From: Streptomyces coacervatus
GTDB taxonomy: Bacteria; Actinomycetota; Actinomycetes; Streptomycetales; Streptomycetaceae
Reading direction: 5' to 3'
DNA length: 64,000 nt
Assembly (NCBI RefSeq): GCF_029223485.1
Contig: NZ_JARHTP010000003.1
Span: forward strand, 248,001 to 312,000
A program made the translations under genes and the position numbers. The notes beneath the pieces were generated by a model that was not told the origin of the DNA, made no database searches, and saw only the letters and a list, made by a program, of their open reading frames with translations. Below are positions 8,556 to 17,831 of this stretch, piece by piece (position 1 is the first letter of the stretch; each line of letters opens with the position of its first letter).

Positions 8556-8986
8556 GGCCTGTGTCCGGCGGCCGGGTGCTGAGCCTGGACACACTGGTCC
8601 GCCTCCGGCGCGGACTGCACACGCCGGGCACGCCCCGGCGCCTTCCCGTGCCCGACGGCATGACGGCCCCGATGGGCTGCGACGCGGTGGAGGTGCCCTC
8701 CCGCTTCGGCCCACAGCTACTGTCCCGGCTGCCGCGCGTGGGATGCGTGTACGCCGACGCTGCGCACTGGTGGTGGCTCGTCCCGTCCGACTCGGACTAC
8801 GCACTGGAATGGCCGACGCCCGCACAGTACGCCGCCGGGGCGATGGTTCCGGACGCCCCGGCGGTCCCCGATCTCATCCACCGGCCGAGCGGCACGCTCC
8901 CCTACACCCCGCCCATCCCGCTGTACCTGGCGCTGTGCCGGGTGACGGGGACGACCCCGACGTGGTCACGGCCGGCCGTCGCATGA
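8546..8986 (+). CDS. Conserved hypothetical protein coupled to the anti-sigma-like gene
   Basis: 146 residues. The ATG at 8546 overlaps the last codons of the ATP-binding gene, so the two are probably co-translated. The visible core is GCDAVEVPSRFGPQLLSRLPRVGCVYADAAHWWWLVPSDSDYALEWP and then a proline-rich tail. I do not recognise a named family. Similar small proteins commonly follow such ATP-binding proteins in Streptomyces, which suggests a linked job. Confidence 0.7.
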   Translation: MAVRPVSGGRVLSLDTLVRLRRGLHTPGTPRRLPVPDGMTAPMGCDAVEVPSRFGPQLLSRLPRVGCVYADAAHWWWLVPSDSDYALEWPTPAQYAAGAMVPDAPAVPDLIHRPSGTLPYTPPIPLYLALCRVTGTTPTWSRPAVA

Positions 8987-9124
8987 CCCCCGTGATTGCG
9001 TAAACATCGCGCTCTTCCAGGGCGTACGCCCGCGCGCTCGCCCCTCTGAGACATGCGCTCTCCCCCGAAGGAGCCGGTCCCGCGATAGTGGCCGTTCGTC
9101 GACGTGCATCGGGGGAGACCGACG

Positions 9125-11116
9125 GTGGCGAAATCACAGGGCTCGGGTCGGCGGGGGAAAGCACTGCGCTCGGATGGGCGGGGGAAACGGCGCGGCGAGG
9201 ACACGCCCGAGGTCTCCGAGTCTGAACAGCTGCTCTTCGGGGGGCCGTTGCGCTACGACATGGGCTGGAGCCAGCACCAGAACGCGTTTCTGGAGCTGAA
9301 CGTCCGGGCCATGGTGACGCGGCTGCCGGCCCTGCTGGGGTCGAGTTTCCGCCTTGCCTGGCAGGCCGACCGGCGGGCGGCGCGGATCGTGCTGGCTGCC
9401 GAGGCGGGCCGGGGTGCGGCGCAGGCGGTGAGTCTGCTCGCCATGAACAGTGTGCTGGGCCGGCTGATCAGCGGTGGCGCGATCGGGGACCGGCTGCGCG
9501 GCGCCGTACCGGTGCTGACCACCCTGGCCGCCGTGACCCTGTTCTCGGCGCTGCTTCGGGCCGCCTCGACGTATGCGACCGGGCGCCTGGAGCCCAAGGT
9601 GGAGCGGGTGGCCACCGAGCGGTATCTGGAGCGGGCGGCGGCCGTGGAGCTGTCCGCGATCGAGGACCACGCCTTCCACAAGCTGCTGGACACCGCGCAG
9701 TACGGCGCCGGATCGGCGCGGCGGATGATCTCGTACGCCACGCGCGCGGTGAACGCACTGATCTCGCTGGTTGCGGCCGCGGGCGTGCTGACGGTGCTGC
9801 ATCCGGCGCTGCTTCCGCTGCTCGTGACGATGACGCTGCCCAGCGCGTGGAGCGCGCTGACGAACGCCCGGCGGCGCTACGAGTCCTGGCACACATGGGT
9901 GCAGCACGCCCGGGCCGGACAGCTGATCAGCGGTCTGCTCACCGAGCCCGCGGCGGCGCCCGAGATCCGCGTCCACGGCGTCGGCCCCTTCCTGCTGCGG
10001 CACTTCCGGGCCATGGCGGAGACGGCGGAAGGCGAGCAGGCGCGGCTGGCCCGGCTGGCGGCGCGCACCGGGCTGATCGCGGGAGCCTGGACGGGCCTGG
10101 CGACCGTGGCGACGTACGCGACGCTCGGCGGGCTGCTGCTCGGCGGGGCGATGGCGCTGTCGGTGGCGGGCACCGCGGTGATCGCGATCCGGACCGGGTC
10201 GTCGAGCCTGGACAACATGGTCCTGGCCGTCAACTCGCTGCACGAGGAAGCCCTGTTCGTCGGGGATCTGCAGAAGCTGTACGTCGAGGCGGCGCAGCGG
10301 GCGATCCCCGTCGGCGGCGCCCCGCTGCCCGAGGACCCGCGGGAGATCCGCTTCGAGAACGTCACGTTCAGCTACCCGGGTGAGTCCGCCCGCCCGGCCC
10401 TCGACGACGTCACCCTCACGCTCCCGCTCGGCCGGATCGTGGCGCTGGTCGGCGAGAACGGCTCCGGCAAGACGACCCTGGTCAAGCTGCTCGCGGGCCT
10501 GTACAAGCCGGACGGGGGCCGGATCCTGTGGGACGGCGTGGACGCGGCGACCGCGGACCGGCATCAGCTCGCCGAGCGGGTCGCGATGCTGGCGCAGGAC
10601 TTCAAGCGGTGGCCGTTCACCGCCCGCGTCAATGTCGCCGTCGGCCGCTCCTCGGCGCCCCTGACCGAGGAGCGCTTGGCCGAGTCACTCACCGAGGCCG
10701 GGGCCGAGGAGGTGGTGGAGGACCTGCCGCGCGGCCTGGACACCCTGCTGGCCCGCAACTTCAGCGGCGGCCACGAGCTGTCCGGCGGCCAGTGGCAGCG
10801 GCTCGGCATCGCGCGGGCGGCCTACCGGCGCGGCCGCATCCTGGTCGTGGACGAGCCGACGGCGGCCCTGGACGCACGGGCCGAGCTGGAGGTCTTCGAG
10901 AAGATCCGCGCCCTGGCCTCGGCCGGCCAGACCGTCGTGCTGATCACCCACCGGCTGGCGTCGGTGCGTCACGCGGACCTGGTGCACGTCCTGGAGCAGG
11001 GCCGTCTCGCGGAGTCCGGGACCCCGGAGGAGCTGCTGGCGAGCGGCGGTATCTACGCGGAGCTGTACTCGCTCCAGGCCGAGCAGTTCACGACGCCGGT
11101 GCCGAAGGCCGGATGA
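9125..11116 (+). CDS. ABC transporter, fused permease and ATPase
   Basis: 663 residues from GTG 9125, preceded by GGGGAG. An unusual basic, glycine-rich head (about 30 residues) leads into a six-helix transmembrane domain (about 60-340). The ATPase domain has GENGSGKTT (Walker A), ELSGGQWQR (signature), ILVVDEPTAALD (Walker B) and LITHR (switch). Being a half-transporter it should work as a homodimer, or pair with another half not coded next to it. The substrate is unknown; the family includes lipid, peptide and drug exporters. Confidence 0.9.
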   Translation: MAKSQGSGRRGKALRSDGRGKRRGEDTPEVSESEQLLFGGPLRYDMGWSQHQNAFLELNVRAMVTRLPALLGSSFRLAWQADRRAARIVLAAEAGRGAAQAVSLLAMNSVLGRLISGGAIGDRLRGAVPVLTTLAAVTLFSALLRAASTYATGRLEPKVERVATERYLERAAAVELSAIEDHAFHKLLDTAQYGAGSARRMISYATRAVNALISLVAAAGVLTVLHPALLPLLVTMTLPSAWSALTNARRRYESWHTWVQHARAGQLISGLLTEPAAAPEIRVHGVGPFLLRHFRAMAETAEGEQARLARLAARTGLIAGAWTGLATVATYATLGGLLLGGAMALSVAGTAVIAIRTGSSSLDNMVLAVNSLHEEALFVGDLQKLYVEAAQRAIPVGGAPLPEDPREIRFENVTFSYPGESARPALDDVTLTLPLGRIVALVGENGSGKTTLVKLLAGLYKPDGGRILWDGVDAATADRHQLAERVAMLAQDFKRWPFTARVNVAVGRSSAPLTEERLAESLTEAGAEEVVEDLPRGLDTLLARNFSGGHELSGGQWQRLGIARAAYRRGRILVVDEPTAALDARAELEVFEKIRALASAGQTVVLITHRLASVRHADLVHVLEQGRLAESGTPEELLASGGIYAELYSLQAEQFTTPVPKAG

Positions 11117-11137
11117 GCGGACGCCGATGCGCAGCGG

Positions 11138-11323
11138 TCACGCGACCGCGTCGACGGTCGCCTCGCCGCGGACGACCACGAGGAACGTGTCCGTCGCAAG
11201 GTCCATGACGACCTCGGCGGCCATCCCTTCCAGGCGCCGCGCATGCGCGAACTCCTCAGCCGGCCACGATCCCCGCGGCCCGCCCGCGGGAAAGCGTTCG
11301 AGCACTGTTCGCCCGTTCACCAT
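11138..11323 (-). CDS. Small conserved protein, 61 residues
   Basis: Starts at ATG 11323 with a GGAGGTGCAGG ribosome site, which strongly supports translation. It reads MVNGRTVLERFPAGGPRG, then EEFAHARRLEGMAAEVVMDLATDTFLVVVRG. No transmembrane segment or known motif. Similar short proteins occur across Streptomyces without a known role. It lies convergent to the ABC transporter gene. Confidence 0.75.
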   Translation of the reverse strand: MVNGRTVLERFPAGGPRGSWPAEEFAHARRLEGMAAEVVMDLATDTFLVVVRGEATVDAVA

Positions 11324-11488
11324 CCTGCACCTCCAGAAAGCGTCGTACTTGTAGGAGTTAACGCCTTCCAGGGGCCGAACGCCTCGCTCAGTTGCCGGAC
11401 TGAGACGTAGTTGACACGCGTTCACCGCGGAGTGTGAGGATCCGGTCACTTAGTGAAGATCCCCGTCACTCTTCGACTACTTTCTGTT

Positions 11489-12178
11489 TCATTCCTCGTA
11501 CTCGTCGTGATACCGGACGTGCTCACTGCCCGCGGGCGCCCCGAGGGAGGACGCGCGTCCCGTGGGCTCCTCCCACTCCTCCTGCCGGCCCAGCGCGGTC
11601 AGATCCAGGAAGCTGGTGGTCGAGCCGAGCCCGTCCAGACCGCGCTCGTATGTCGAGTAGGTGTGGAACACCCGCTCCCCGTCCCGCAGGAAACAGCTGA
11701 CGCCGGGCCGCTCGACCGGCTCCCCCGCGCGCTCCAGGGTCACCTCGAAGTCGCGGTTGAAGTCGCTGCCGTACGAGGAGTACCAGGGCACCGTCCACCC
11801 CATCCGCGCCTTGAACGGCAGGATCTTTGTGTACGGCGCCCGGGAGACGGCCGCGAACGTCGTCCCCCGCGCCTTCAGATGCGCCAAATGCCCGATCTGG
11901 TCCAGGAACCCCGAGCAGCTGCGGCAGCCGGCGTCCCACTCGGGCGCGAACATGAAGTGGTGGACGACAAGTTGCGGCCGCCCGTCGAACAGGTCGGGCA
12001 GGGTGGCCTTCCCGTCGCCGCCCTCGAAAACGTACTCCTTGACCACCTCGACCATGGGCAGCCTGCGCCGCTCGGCATTGAGGGCGTCACGCGCGCGCGT
12101 GGCCGCCTTCTCCTTGACGAGCAGCTCCTCGCGTACGGCACGCCACTGCTCGCGCAAGACGATCTCCGGAAGCGACAT
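11489..12178 (-). CDS. DUF899 thioredoxin-fold protein
   Basis: 229 residues; ATG 12178 with GGAGGGG upstream. Typical DUF899 features: LVVHHFMFAPEWDAGCRSCSGFLDQIGH (a C-x2-C at about residues 85-88 in a thioredoxin-like fold), APYTKILPFKARMGWTVPWYSS and a C-terminal SFLDLTALGRQEEWEEP. These proteins are probably cytoplasmic redox enzymes; substrates are unknown. It is divergent from a decayed SDR gene. Confidence 0.88.
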   Translation of the reverse strand: MSLPEIVLREQWRAVREELLVKEKAATRARDALNAERRRLPMVEVVKEYVFEGGDGKATLPDLFDGRPQLVVHHFMFAPEWDAGCRSCSGFLDQIGHLAHLKARGTTFAAVSRAPYTKILPFKARMGWTVPWYSSYGSDFNRDFEVTLERAGEPVERPGVSCFLRDGERVFHTYSTYERGLDGLGSTTSFLDLTALGRQEEWEEPTGRASSLGAPAGSEHVRYHDEYEE

Positions 12179-12287
12179 GGCCCCTCCTGTGCAACGGTCC
12201 GCTGTGGGTAGTGACTGGAGGCGAGGGCGGAACTCATCGCTGCCGTGGAAGATTTGCCGGCTGAGAACTTCCAGGAGGAACCGGACC

Positions 12288-12770
12288 GTACCTGATCGAC
12301 TCGAAGGACAGCTTGAGGGCAAGACCGCGATCGTGACCGGAGCCTCCAGGGGTATCGGCCGCGCGATCGCCACCGGGCTCGCCGCGAACGGCGCGGCGGT
12401 CGCGGTCGGATACGTCAACAGCGAGGACCGGGCCCGCGAGACGGTGCGGGCGATCACCGAGGAGGGCGGCACCGCGGTCGCCATCAGGGCGGACCTCTCC
12501 CGCCCGGCCGAGGTCCTGCGCCTGTTCGACGAGGCGGAGAAGACACTCGGCTCGCTGGACATCGTGGTCGCCAACGCCGCCGACGCGCTCCCCAAACCGC
12601 TGGTGGAGTGCACGGAGGAGGACAGGGACCGAGAGGTGGCGGCCGGTATGTCGCCGTTCGGCAGGGTCGGCGCGCCCGGTGATGTGGCGGATGTGGCCGT
12701 CTTCCTCGCCGGTCCACAGGCACGCTGGGTGACGGGGCAGAACGTCGGTGCCGGGGGCGGCGTGTTCTGA
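12288..12770 (+). pseudogene. Decayed short-chain dehydrogenase with internal deletion and no start codon
   Basis: The frame begins like an SDR (GKTAIVTGASRGIGRAIA, the NAD(P) site; LDIVVANAAD) and ends like one (GRVGAPGDVADVAVFLAGPQARWVTGQNVGAGG), but only about 160 codons remain against a usual 240-250. The middle, with the catalytic Ser and Tyr-x-x-x-Lys, is absent: VECTEEDRDR runs straight into EVAAGMSPFGRV. The reading frame is kept across the junction. The start is also damaged: an AGGAGG at 12273-12278 is followed nine bases on by GTA (12288-12290), where a GTG would be expected; no ATG, GTG or TTG fits. It could not be an active oxidoreductase. Confidence 0.8.
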
Positions 12771-12776
12771 GGTTTT

Positions 12777-13946
12777 TCAGTACGTCACCGGGAGCTCGAC
12801 CAGGCCGCGGGCGCGCAGGGAGCGACGCCAGTGCACCTCCTGGTCGGCGAGGGCGAGCTCAGGGAATCGCTCCAGCAGAGCGGCCACGGCGATCTCGGTC
12901 TCCGCGCGGGCCAGCGGTGCGCCCAGGCAGTAGTGGATGCCGTGGCCGAGGGCCAGGTGGCCGGAGGCGTCGCGGCTGAGGTCGAGGCGGTCCGGGTCGG
13001 GGAAGCGGGCGGGGTCGCGGTCGGCGGCGGCCGGGGAGACCCAGACCGTCTCGCCGGCCGGGATCGTGACACCGCCAATGGTCACGTCCTCGACGGGGAA
13101 GCGCCGGATGGCGAGCAGAGCGGGACCTTCGTAGCGGAGGAACTCCTGTACTGCGGCGGGGAGTTGGGACAAGTCCTTGCGCAGGGCGGCCAGCTGCTCG
13201 GGGTGTTGCAGCAGGGCGAGCACGGCGTTGCCGATGAGCTGGACCGTGTTCTCGTAGCCGGCGAAGAGGATGAGGAAGGCGAGGGACATCAGTTCGTCCT
13301 CGCTGAGCCGGTCGCCCTCGTCGCGTACGGCGATCAGGTCGGAGAGCAGGTCGTCGGCGGGCTCGCCGCGTTTGTCGGCGAGGAGCAGGGTGAAGTAGCC
13401 GAGCAGGGCCACCACCGCTTCTTTGGCGGCCTCGGGCGGCGCAGCCGGATCCGGGGCGACGAGCGCGTCGGTCCAGACGCGGAAGTCCAGGCGGTGCCGG
13501 TCCGGGATGCCGAGCAGGTCGCAGATGACGGTGACGGGCAGGGGCGCGGCGTAGGCGGCGATCAGGTCGGCGGTGCCGTGCGGGCCGAGGGCGTCGAGGA
13601 GTTGGTCGGCGGTGCGGCGGATGGGCGTACGGAGGGCCTCGATGCGACGTGTGGTGAACGCGCGGCCGACCAGGCGGCGGATGCGGGTGTGGTCGGGCGG
13701 GTCCATGTTGAGGAGGTTGGCGTCGAGGGCCGGCGGCAGGGAGAAGCCCTTGTAGGTGCCGGGCACGGCATGCCGCTTGTCGAGCGAGAGCCGTGGGTCG
13801 GCGAGGACCGCGCGCACGTCGTCGTAGCGGGTGACGAGCCAGGCGGGGGTGCCGTCCGGTCCGGCGATGCGGTGCACGGGTGCGGTGTCGCGCAACCGCC
13901 GGTAGACGTCGTAGGGGTGGTCGAGAAGGCCGTCGGCGGGATCCAT
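12777..13946 (-). CDS. Cytochrome P450
   Basis: 389 residues from ATG 13946. The oxygen-binding I-helix motif is FAGYENT, the K-helix ExxR is EFLRY, and the haem ligand cysteine lies in LGHGIHYCLGAPLARAE, where leucine replaces the usual phenylalanine at the start of the motif. The length is slightly short but complete. No ferredoxin or reductase gene is adjacent, so electrons must come from elsewhere. Actinomycete P450s of this CYP105/CYP107-like type hydroxylate secondary metabolites or xenobiotics; the substrate cannot be told. Confidence 0.93.
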   Translation of the reverse strand: MDPADGLLDHPYDVYRRLRDTAPVHRIAGPDGTPAWLVTRYDDVRAVLADPRLSLDKRHAVPGTYKGFSLPPALDANLLNMDPPDHTRIRRLVGRAFTTRRIEALRTPIRRTADQLLDALGPHGTADLIAAYAAPLPVTVICDLLGIPDRHRLDFRVWTDALVAPDPAAPPEAAKEAVVALLGYFTLLLADKRGEPADDLLSDLIAVRDEGDRLSEDELMSLAFLILFAGYENTVQLIGNAVLALLQHPEQLAALRKDLSQLPAAVQEFLRYEGPALLAIRRFPVEDVTIGGVTIPAGETVWVSPAAADRDPARFPDPDRLDLSRDASGHLALGHGIHYCLGAPLARAETEIAVAALLERFPELALADQEVHWRRSLRARGLVELPVTY

Positions 13947-13971
13947 GGGGTTCAGCGTAGGGGGCCGGGGC

Positions 13972-14187
13972 TCAGGGGTTCGTCGACTGTGATATCCCCT
14001 GGGCGAGTTGACCGACGACATGGAAGACGCCCTGGCCGAAGGTGGTCGGGGCGATCAGCACGCCGAAGGCCAGGGCGAGAAAGACGGTCAGCCACGCGTC
14101 GGAGCGGGTTCGGGCCAGTGGCTTGCGGCGTGCCCGGAAGAAGATGACGACAGCGAGCAGCACCGCCACATCGATCGTGAGCTCCAC
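13972..14187 (-). CDS. Small membrane protein, 71 residues
   Basis: GTG 14187 follows GGGAGG at good spacing. Two hydrophobic segments are visible (about 3-18 and 33-50), separated by a basic loop RARRKPLARTRSDAW. No family is recognised. It lies between the P450 and the amidohydrolase on the same strand, 25 bp before the P450 start, so it may share their transcript. Confidence 0.65.
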   Translation of the reverse strand: MELTIDVAVLLAVVIFFRARRKPLARTRSDAWLTVFLALAFGVLIAPTTFGQGVFHVVGQLAQGISQSTNP

Positions 14188-14312
14188 CGGCCGGCCTCCC
14201 GTCAGACGAGTACGTCCCGTACGTCCCGGCCTTCCTGTGTACCGTGAAAGTACTCAGTGCGACTGCCCGGTCACCGCTGGTTGGCGGCAAAGTGCTTCTC
14301 CGGGGCTGGTTT

Positions 14313-15665
14313 CTAGGTCTTGTAATCCTGGATCCGGCGGCCATGGCTGCGGTCGAGGAGTGCGGGCATCTGCTCCCCCAACTCCCGTACGACCGCCCGG
14401 ACATCGAGGGTGAGCAGCTCCCGGTCCCGCATCAGTACCCGCCCGTCGACGATCGTCGTCCGTACGTCGGAGGAGCGGGCGCTGTGGACCAGGGTCGCGG
14501 CGAGGTCGTGGACGGGCTGGGTGTGCGGGCCGGTGAGGTCGACCAGGACGATGTCCGCCCGTCGGCCCGGCTGCAGCGTGCCGAGAGTGTCGCCGAGGCC
14601 GACCGCGCGGGCGCTCTGCAGCGTTGCGTGGTGCAGGGCTTGACGGGACGTCAGCCAGCGGGGGTCGCCCGTGGTGTGCTTCTGGATGAGGGCGGTGAGC
14701 GCCATCGACTCCCACACGTCGAGGGAGTTGTTGGAGGCGGCGCCGTCCGTGGCAAGTCCGACGGGGATGCCGATGTCGCGCAGGGCGCGGACCGGCGTGG
14801 TGGTGGGCCAGGCGAACTTGAGGTAGCCGCGGGGCGCCGTGGCGACGGCCACGCGGCCGGTGGCGCCTTCGAGAACGGGCAGATCGCGATCGACGATGCC
14901 GGTGCCGTGGGCGATCAGGACGTCGGTGTCGAGGATGCCGGTGCGCTGCAGGACCTCGATGGGGGTGCCGCCGTGGCGGTCGAGGCTGACGTCGGTCTGG
15001 TCGCGGTTCTCGGCGGCGTGGATGTGGACGGGCAGGCCGTGTACGCGGGCGAGTTCGGCGGTGGCGGCGAGGTCGGCGTCGTCGACGGTGTAGGGCGCGT
15101 GCGGGGCGAGGGCGGTGGTGATGCGGCCACCGGCGCCGCCCCGGTGTCGTAGCGCGAACTCCAGGGATTTCTCCCGGCCTTGGGGCCCCTGCGAGGAGAA
15201 GTACGCCTCCCCGAGATGGGCCCGCATCCCGCACTCCTCGACCACGGCGGCGACCGTATCCATGGCGAAGTAGTGGTCCGCGAAGCAGGTGACGCCGCCG
15301 CGGATCATCTCGGCGCAGGCGAGCCGTGCCCCCAACTCCACATCCCTTTCGGTGAGGTTGGACTCGACGGGCCAGACGACGTCGTTGAACCACTCCTCGG
15401 TGGGCAGGTCCTCGGCGACGCCGCGCAGCGCGACCATCGGGGCGTGCGTGTGACAGTTGACCAGGCCGGGCATGGCGAGCTGGCCGCGCCCGTCGATGCG
15501 CTCGGCCGCGGCGAGGTCCTGCACCGCGGAGGCGGTCGTCACGGACTCGACGACCCCGTCCCGTACGACGACGGCCGCTTCCTCCTCGAAGCCGATCCGT
15601 TCCTGGTCGTCGTGTACGAGGACGGTGCATCCGGTGATGACGAGGTCGGCGGGAGAGTCGGTCAT
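14313..15665 (-). CDS. Amidohydrolase, deaminase type (MtaD/atrazine-chlorohydrolase-like)
   Basis: 450 residues. Metal-binding NCHTHAP (His72, His74), LAPHAPYTV, HIHAAENRDQ and ATDGAASNNS match the TIM-barrel deaminase subfamily that includes S-adenosylhomocysteine/methylthioadenosine deaminase, 8-oxoguanine deaminase and triazine hydrolases. The C-terminal LGDTLGTLQPGRRADIVLVD closes the beta-sandwich. Probably a cytoplasmic purine- or nucleoside-type deaminase with one divalent metal. The true substrate is open. Confidence 0.88.
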   Translation of the reverse strand: MTDSPADLVITGCTVLVHDDQERIGFEEEAAVVVRDGVVESVTTASAVQDLAAAERIDGRGQLAMPGLVNCHTHAPMVALRGVAEDLPTEEWFNDVVWPVESNLTERDVELGARLACAEMIRGGVTCFADHYFAMDTVAAVVEECGMRAHLGEAYFSSQGPQGREKSLEFALRHRGGAGGRITTALAPHAPYTVDDADLAATAELARVHGLPVHIHAAENRDQTDVSLDRHGGTPIEVLQRTGILDTDVLIAHGTGIVDRDLPVLEGATGRVAVATAPRGYLKFAWPTTTPVRALRDIGIPVGLATDGAASNNSLDVWESMALTALIQKHTTGDPRWLTSRQALHHATLQSARAVGLGDTLGTLQPGRRADIVLVDLTGPHTQPVHDLAATLVHSARSSDVRTTIVDGRVLMRDRELLTLDVRAVVRELGEQMPALLDRSHGRRIQDYKT

Positions 15666-15802
15666 CCCGCCAACGTACGGCGCCGTCGTCGGGTGGCGTG
15701 AGCCTAACCGCGCATCCCGTCCCGCCCGGTCGCGGAAACCACCGGTCTCGGGGACCCTGTCCTCACCACAGCTCGCCGCACGGCTTCTGGAAGGGGCCCG
15801 GC

Positions 15803-16756
15803 ATGCTCCTCGGCACCTGGAACCTGGAGAATCTGTACCGGCCCGGCAGCCCCTTCGGGCCCAAGGACAAGGCCGCCTACGAGACGAAGCTCGCCGCTCT
15901 CGCCGCCGTCATCACGGAGCTCGACCCGGCGCTGCTCGGTGTGCAGGAGGTCGGCGAGCCCGAAGCCCTGGACGACCTGGTCGGCATGCTGGACGGCGAC
16001 TGGCAGGTCGCGCTGTCCGGGCACTCGGACGGCCGGGGCATCCGCGTCGGCTTCCTCAGTCGTACGGCGGTGGAGGTGGTCGCCGACACGAACGCGTTCC
16101 CGGCGAAGCTGCAGCCGGTCCAGGAGGACGACTCCGGTGCACAGGTGTCGGCTGCGGGACGCGGCTTCCTGGCGGTCGAGATCGCGACGGACACCGGCCC
16201 GCTGCGGGTCGCCGTGGCCCACCTCAAGTCGAAACTGCTGTCGTACCCGGGAGGCCGTTTCTTCCCCCACGACGAGGGCGAACGGGCCCGCTACGGCGCC
16301 TACGCCCTCTACCGCCGCGCCGCCGAGGCTACGGCCCTGCGCGCGCTCGCCGACGACCTGCTGGCCGGGGACGGGCGCGAACGGGACGTCGCCGTGCTGG
16401 GCGACATGAACGACGAGGTGCAGGCCGCGACCACCCAGATCCTGCTCGGCCCGCCGGGCTCCGAGATCGGCACTCCGGGCTACGACCAGCCGGACCAGGG
16501 CGACGCGCAGCGGCTGTGGGACGTGGCCCCGCTGATCCCCGCCGAGCAGCGCTACTCCCGCATCAACTCCGGGCGCCGCGAACTGATCGACCACATCCTG
16601 GTGAGCCACCGTCTGGTCCACCGGGTGACGGCGGCGGGGACGGGCCTCCCGGGCGACGGGACGCTGCGGCTGCCGTCAGTGGGGCCGGATCCGGCGGACC
16701 GGCGGGGGAAGCCGGGGTCGGACCATGCGCCGGTGTGGGTGCGGGTGGGGCAGTGA
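15803..16756 (+). CDS. Endonuclease/exonuclease/phosphatase family protein
   Basis: 317 residues from ATG 15803. Motifs of the EEP fold: GTWNLENL (first), LLGVQEVGE (metal-binding glutamate), AVAHLKSK, VAVLGDMNDE and the terminal GSDHAPVWVRV (catalytic Asp-His). No signal peptide, so cytoplasmic. Members cleave DNA, RNA, inositol phosphates or sphingomyelin; which of these applies is not decided by sequence. Confidence 0.88.
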   Translation: MLLGTWNLENLYRPGSPFGPKDKAAYETKLAALAAVITELDPALLGVQEVGEPEALDDLVGMLDGDWQVALSGHSDGRGIRVGFLSRTAVEVVADTNAFPAKLQPVQEDDSGAQVSAAGRGFLAVEIATDTGPLRVAVAHLKSKLLSYPGGRFFPHDEGERARYGAYALYRRAAEATALRALADDLLAGDGRERDVAVLGDMNDEVQAATTQILLGPPGSEIGTPGYDQPDQGDAQRLWDVAPLIPAEQRYSRINSGRRELIDHILVSHRLVHRVTAAGTGLPGDGTLRLPSVGPDPADRRGKPGSDHAPVWVRVGQ

Positions 16757-16762
16757 GTGCCC

Positions 16763-17731
16763 CTATCCATGGTCCAGGTGGGCCAGCAGCAGGTTCGGGT
16801 CCTGCTGGGTGAAGTACGCGGCGCTGTTGACGTAGAGCGTGCTGCCGCACACGGCCACGGAGGTCGGGTTGGACAGCCCGTCTCCCTGCGTGAGAACGAC
16901 CGAGTGGGTGCCGTCCGGACGTACCTCGACGACCTCGTTGTCGCCGATCAGAGCGGCGAGGACGGTGTCGCCGTAGGGTCCGGCGAAGGTGAAGTCGTCG
17001 ACGTGGTCGAGCCCGGTCGCCCGGGTCTCCACCGCGCCCGCCGAGCCGTTCGGCCGTACGGGAATGCGCAGCAGCGTGCCCCGGTCGCTGTTGGACACCC
17101 ATACGGCGCCGCCGTGGACCTTGACGCCGTTGGCACCGAAGCCGGCGCCCGTGACGGGGACCGGTTCGAGGGCGGTGTCCTTGGCCCACACGGTCGGCGC
17201 GCCCCCGGCCTGCGGAACCCGCCATACGATGCCCTGCGCCGAGTCGGCGGCGTAGAGCACGCCGTGGCGCTCGTCGAGGGCGAGGCCGTTGGGCAGTGCG
17301 GTCGTGGGGAGTTGGGCGATCTGCCGGGGCGCGCTGCCGTCGGGGGCGATGCGCCAGATGCCGGTCTTGCCGGTGCCGGTGGCGTAGTCGACGTAGAGCG
17401 TGCCGTCGTGGGCGCGGGCGATACCGAAGACCGTCGCGGCCTTCAGGACGGGGGTGTTCGGGTTCGGCTCGTCGGGCAGGGTCGCACGGATCGTGGTGTT
17501 CCCGTCCCGGGTGACATGGGCGACCTGCCGGGCGGAGGCGAAGGTCAGGTCGGCGGAACCATCGGGTTCGACCGCTATGTTCTCCGGCGTCTGACCGGCC
17601 GTGAGGTCGAAGTGGGCGACGATGCGCGGCTGGGACACGGTCGGTTCGTCTGCGGACGCAGGTGCGGTTGCGAGCACCGCTAAGGCAACGGCGGCCGTGG
17701 TGGTACCGACCAGGTGCGGGAGTCTGGGCAT
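16763..17731 (-). CDS. Secreted SMP-30/NHL-type beta-propeller protein
   Basis: 322 residues from ATG 17731 with GGAGAGG upstream. A signal peptide (about 1-29, ending ATAPASA) is followed by repeated propeller blades such as ENIAVEPDGSADL, NGLALDERHGVLYAADSAQGIVWRV and NGVKVHGGAVWVSNSDRGTLLRI. This resembles SMP-30/gluconolactonase-like or NHL-repeat proteins that are exported. Enzymatic function is uncertain. Convergent with the EEP gene, only six bp apart. Confidence 0.82.
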   Translation of the reverse strand: MPRLPHLVGTTTAAVALAVLATAPASADEPTVSQPRIVAHFDLTAGQTPENIAVEPDGSADLTFASARQVAHVTRDGNTTIRATLPDEPNPNTPVLKAATVFGIARAHDGTLYVDYATGTGKTGIWRIAPDGSAPRQIAQLPTTALPNGLALDERHGVLYAADSAQGIVWRVPQAGGAPTVWAKDTALEPVPVTGAGFGANGVKVHGGAVWVSNSDRGTLLRIPVRPNGSAGAVETRATGLDHVDDFTFAGPYGDTVLAALIGDNEVVEVRPDGTHSVVLTQGDGLSNPTSVAVCGSTLYVNSAAYFTQQDPNLLLAHLDHG

Positions 17732-17831
17732 GAACCTCTCCTTGGACCGGGACACGAAGGCACCAGTGTGCTGGGCGGGACAGGAACTGTCGTGCGAATT
17801 TCCGTGCGCTGCCCGGGAGTTCACCCCGCGG

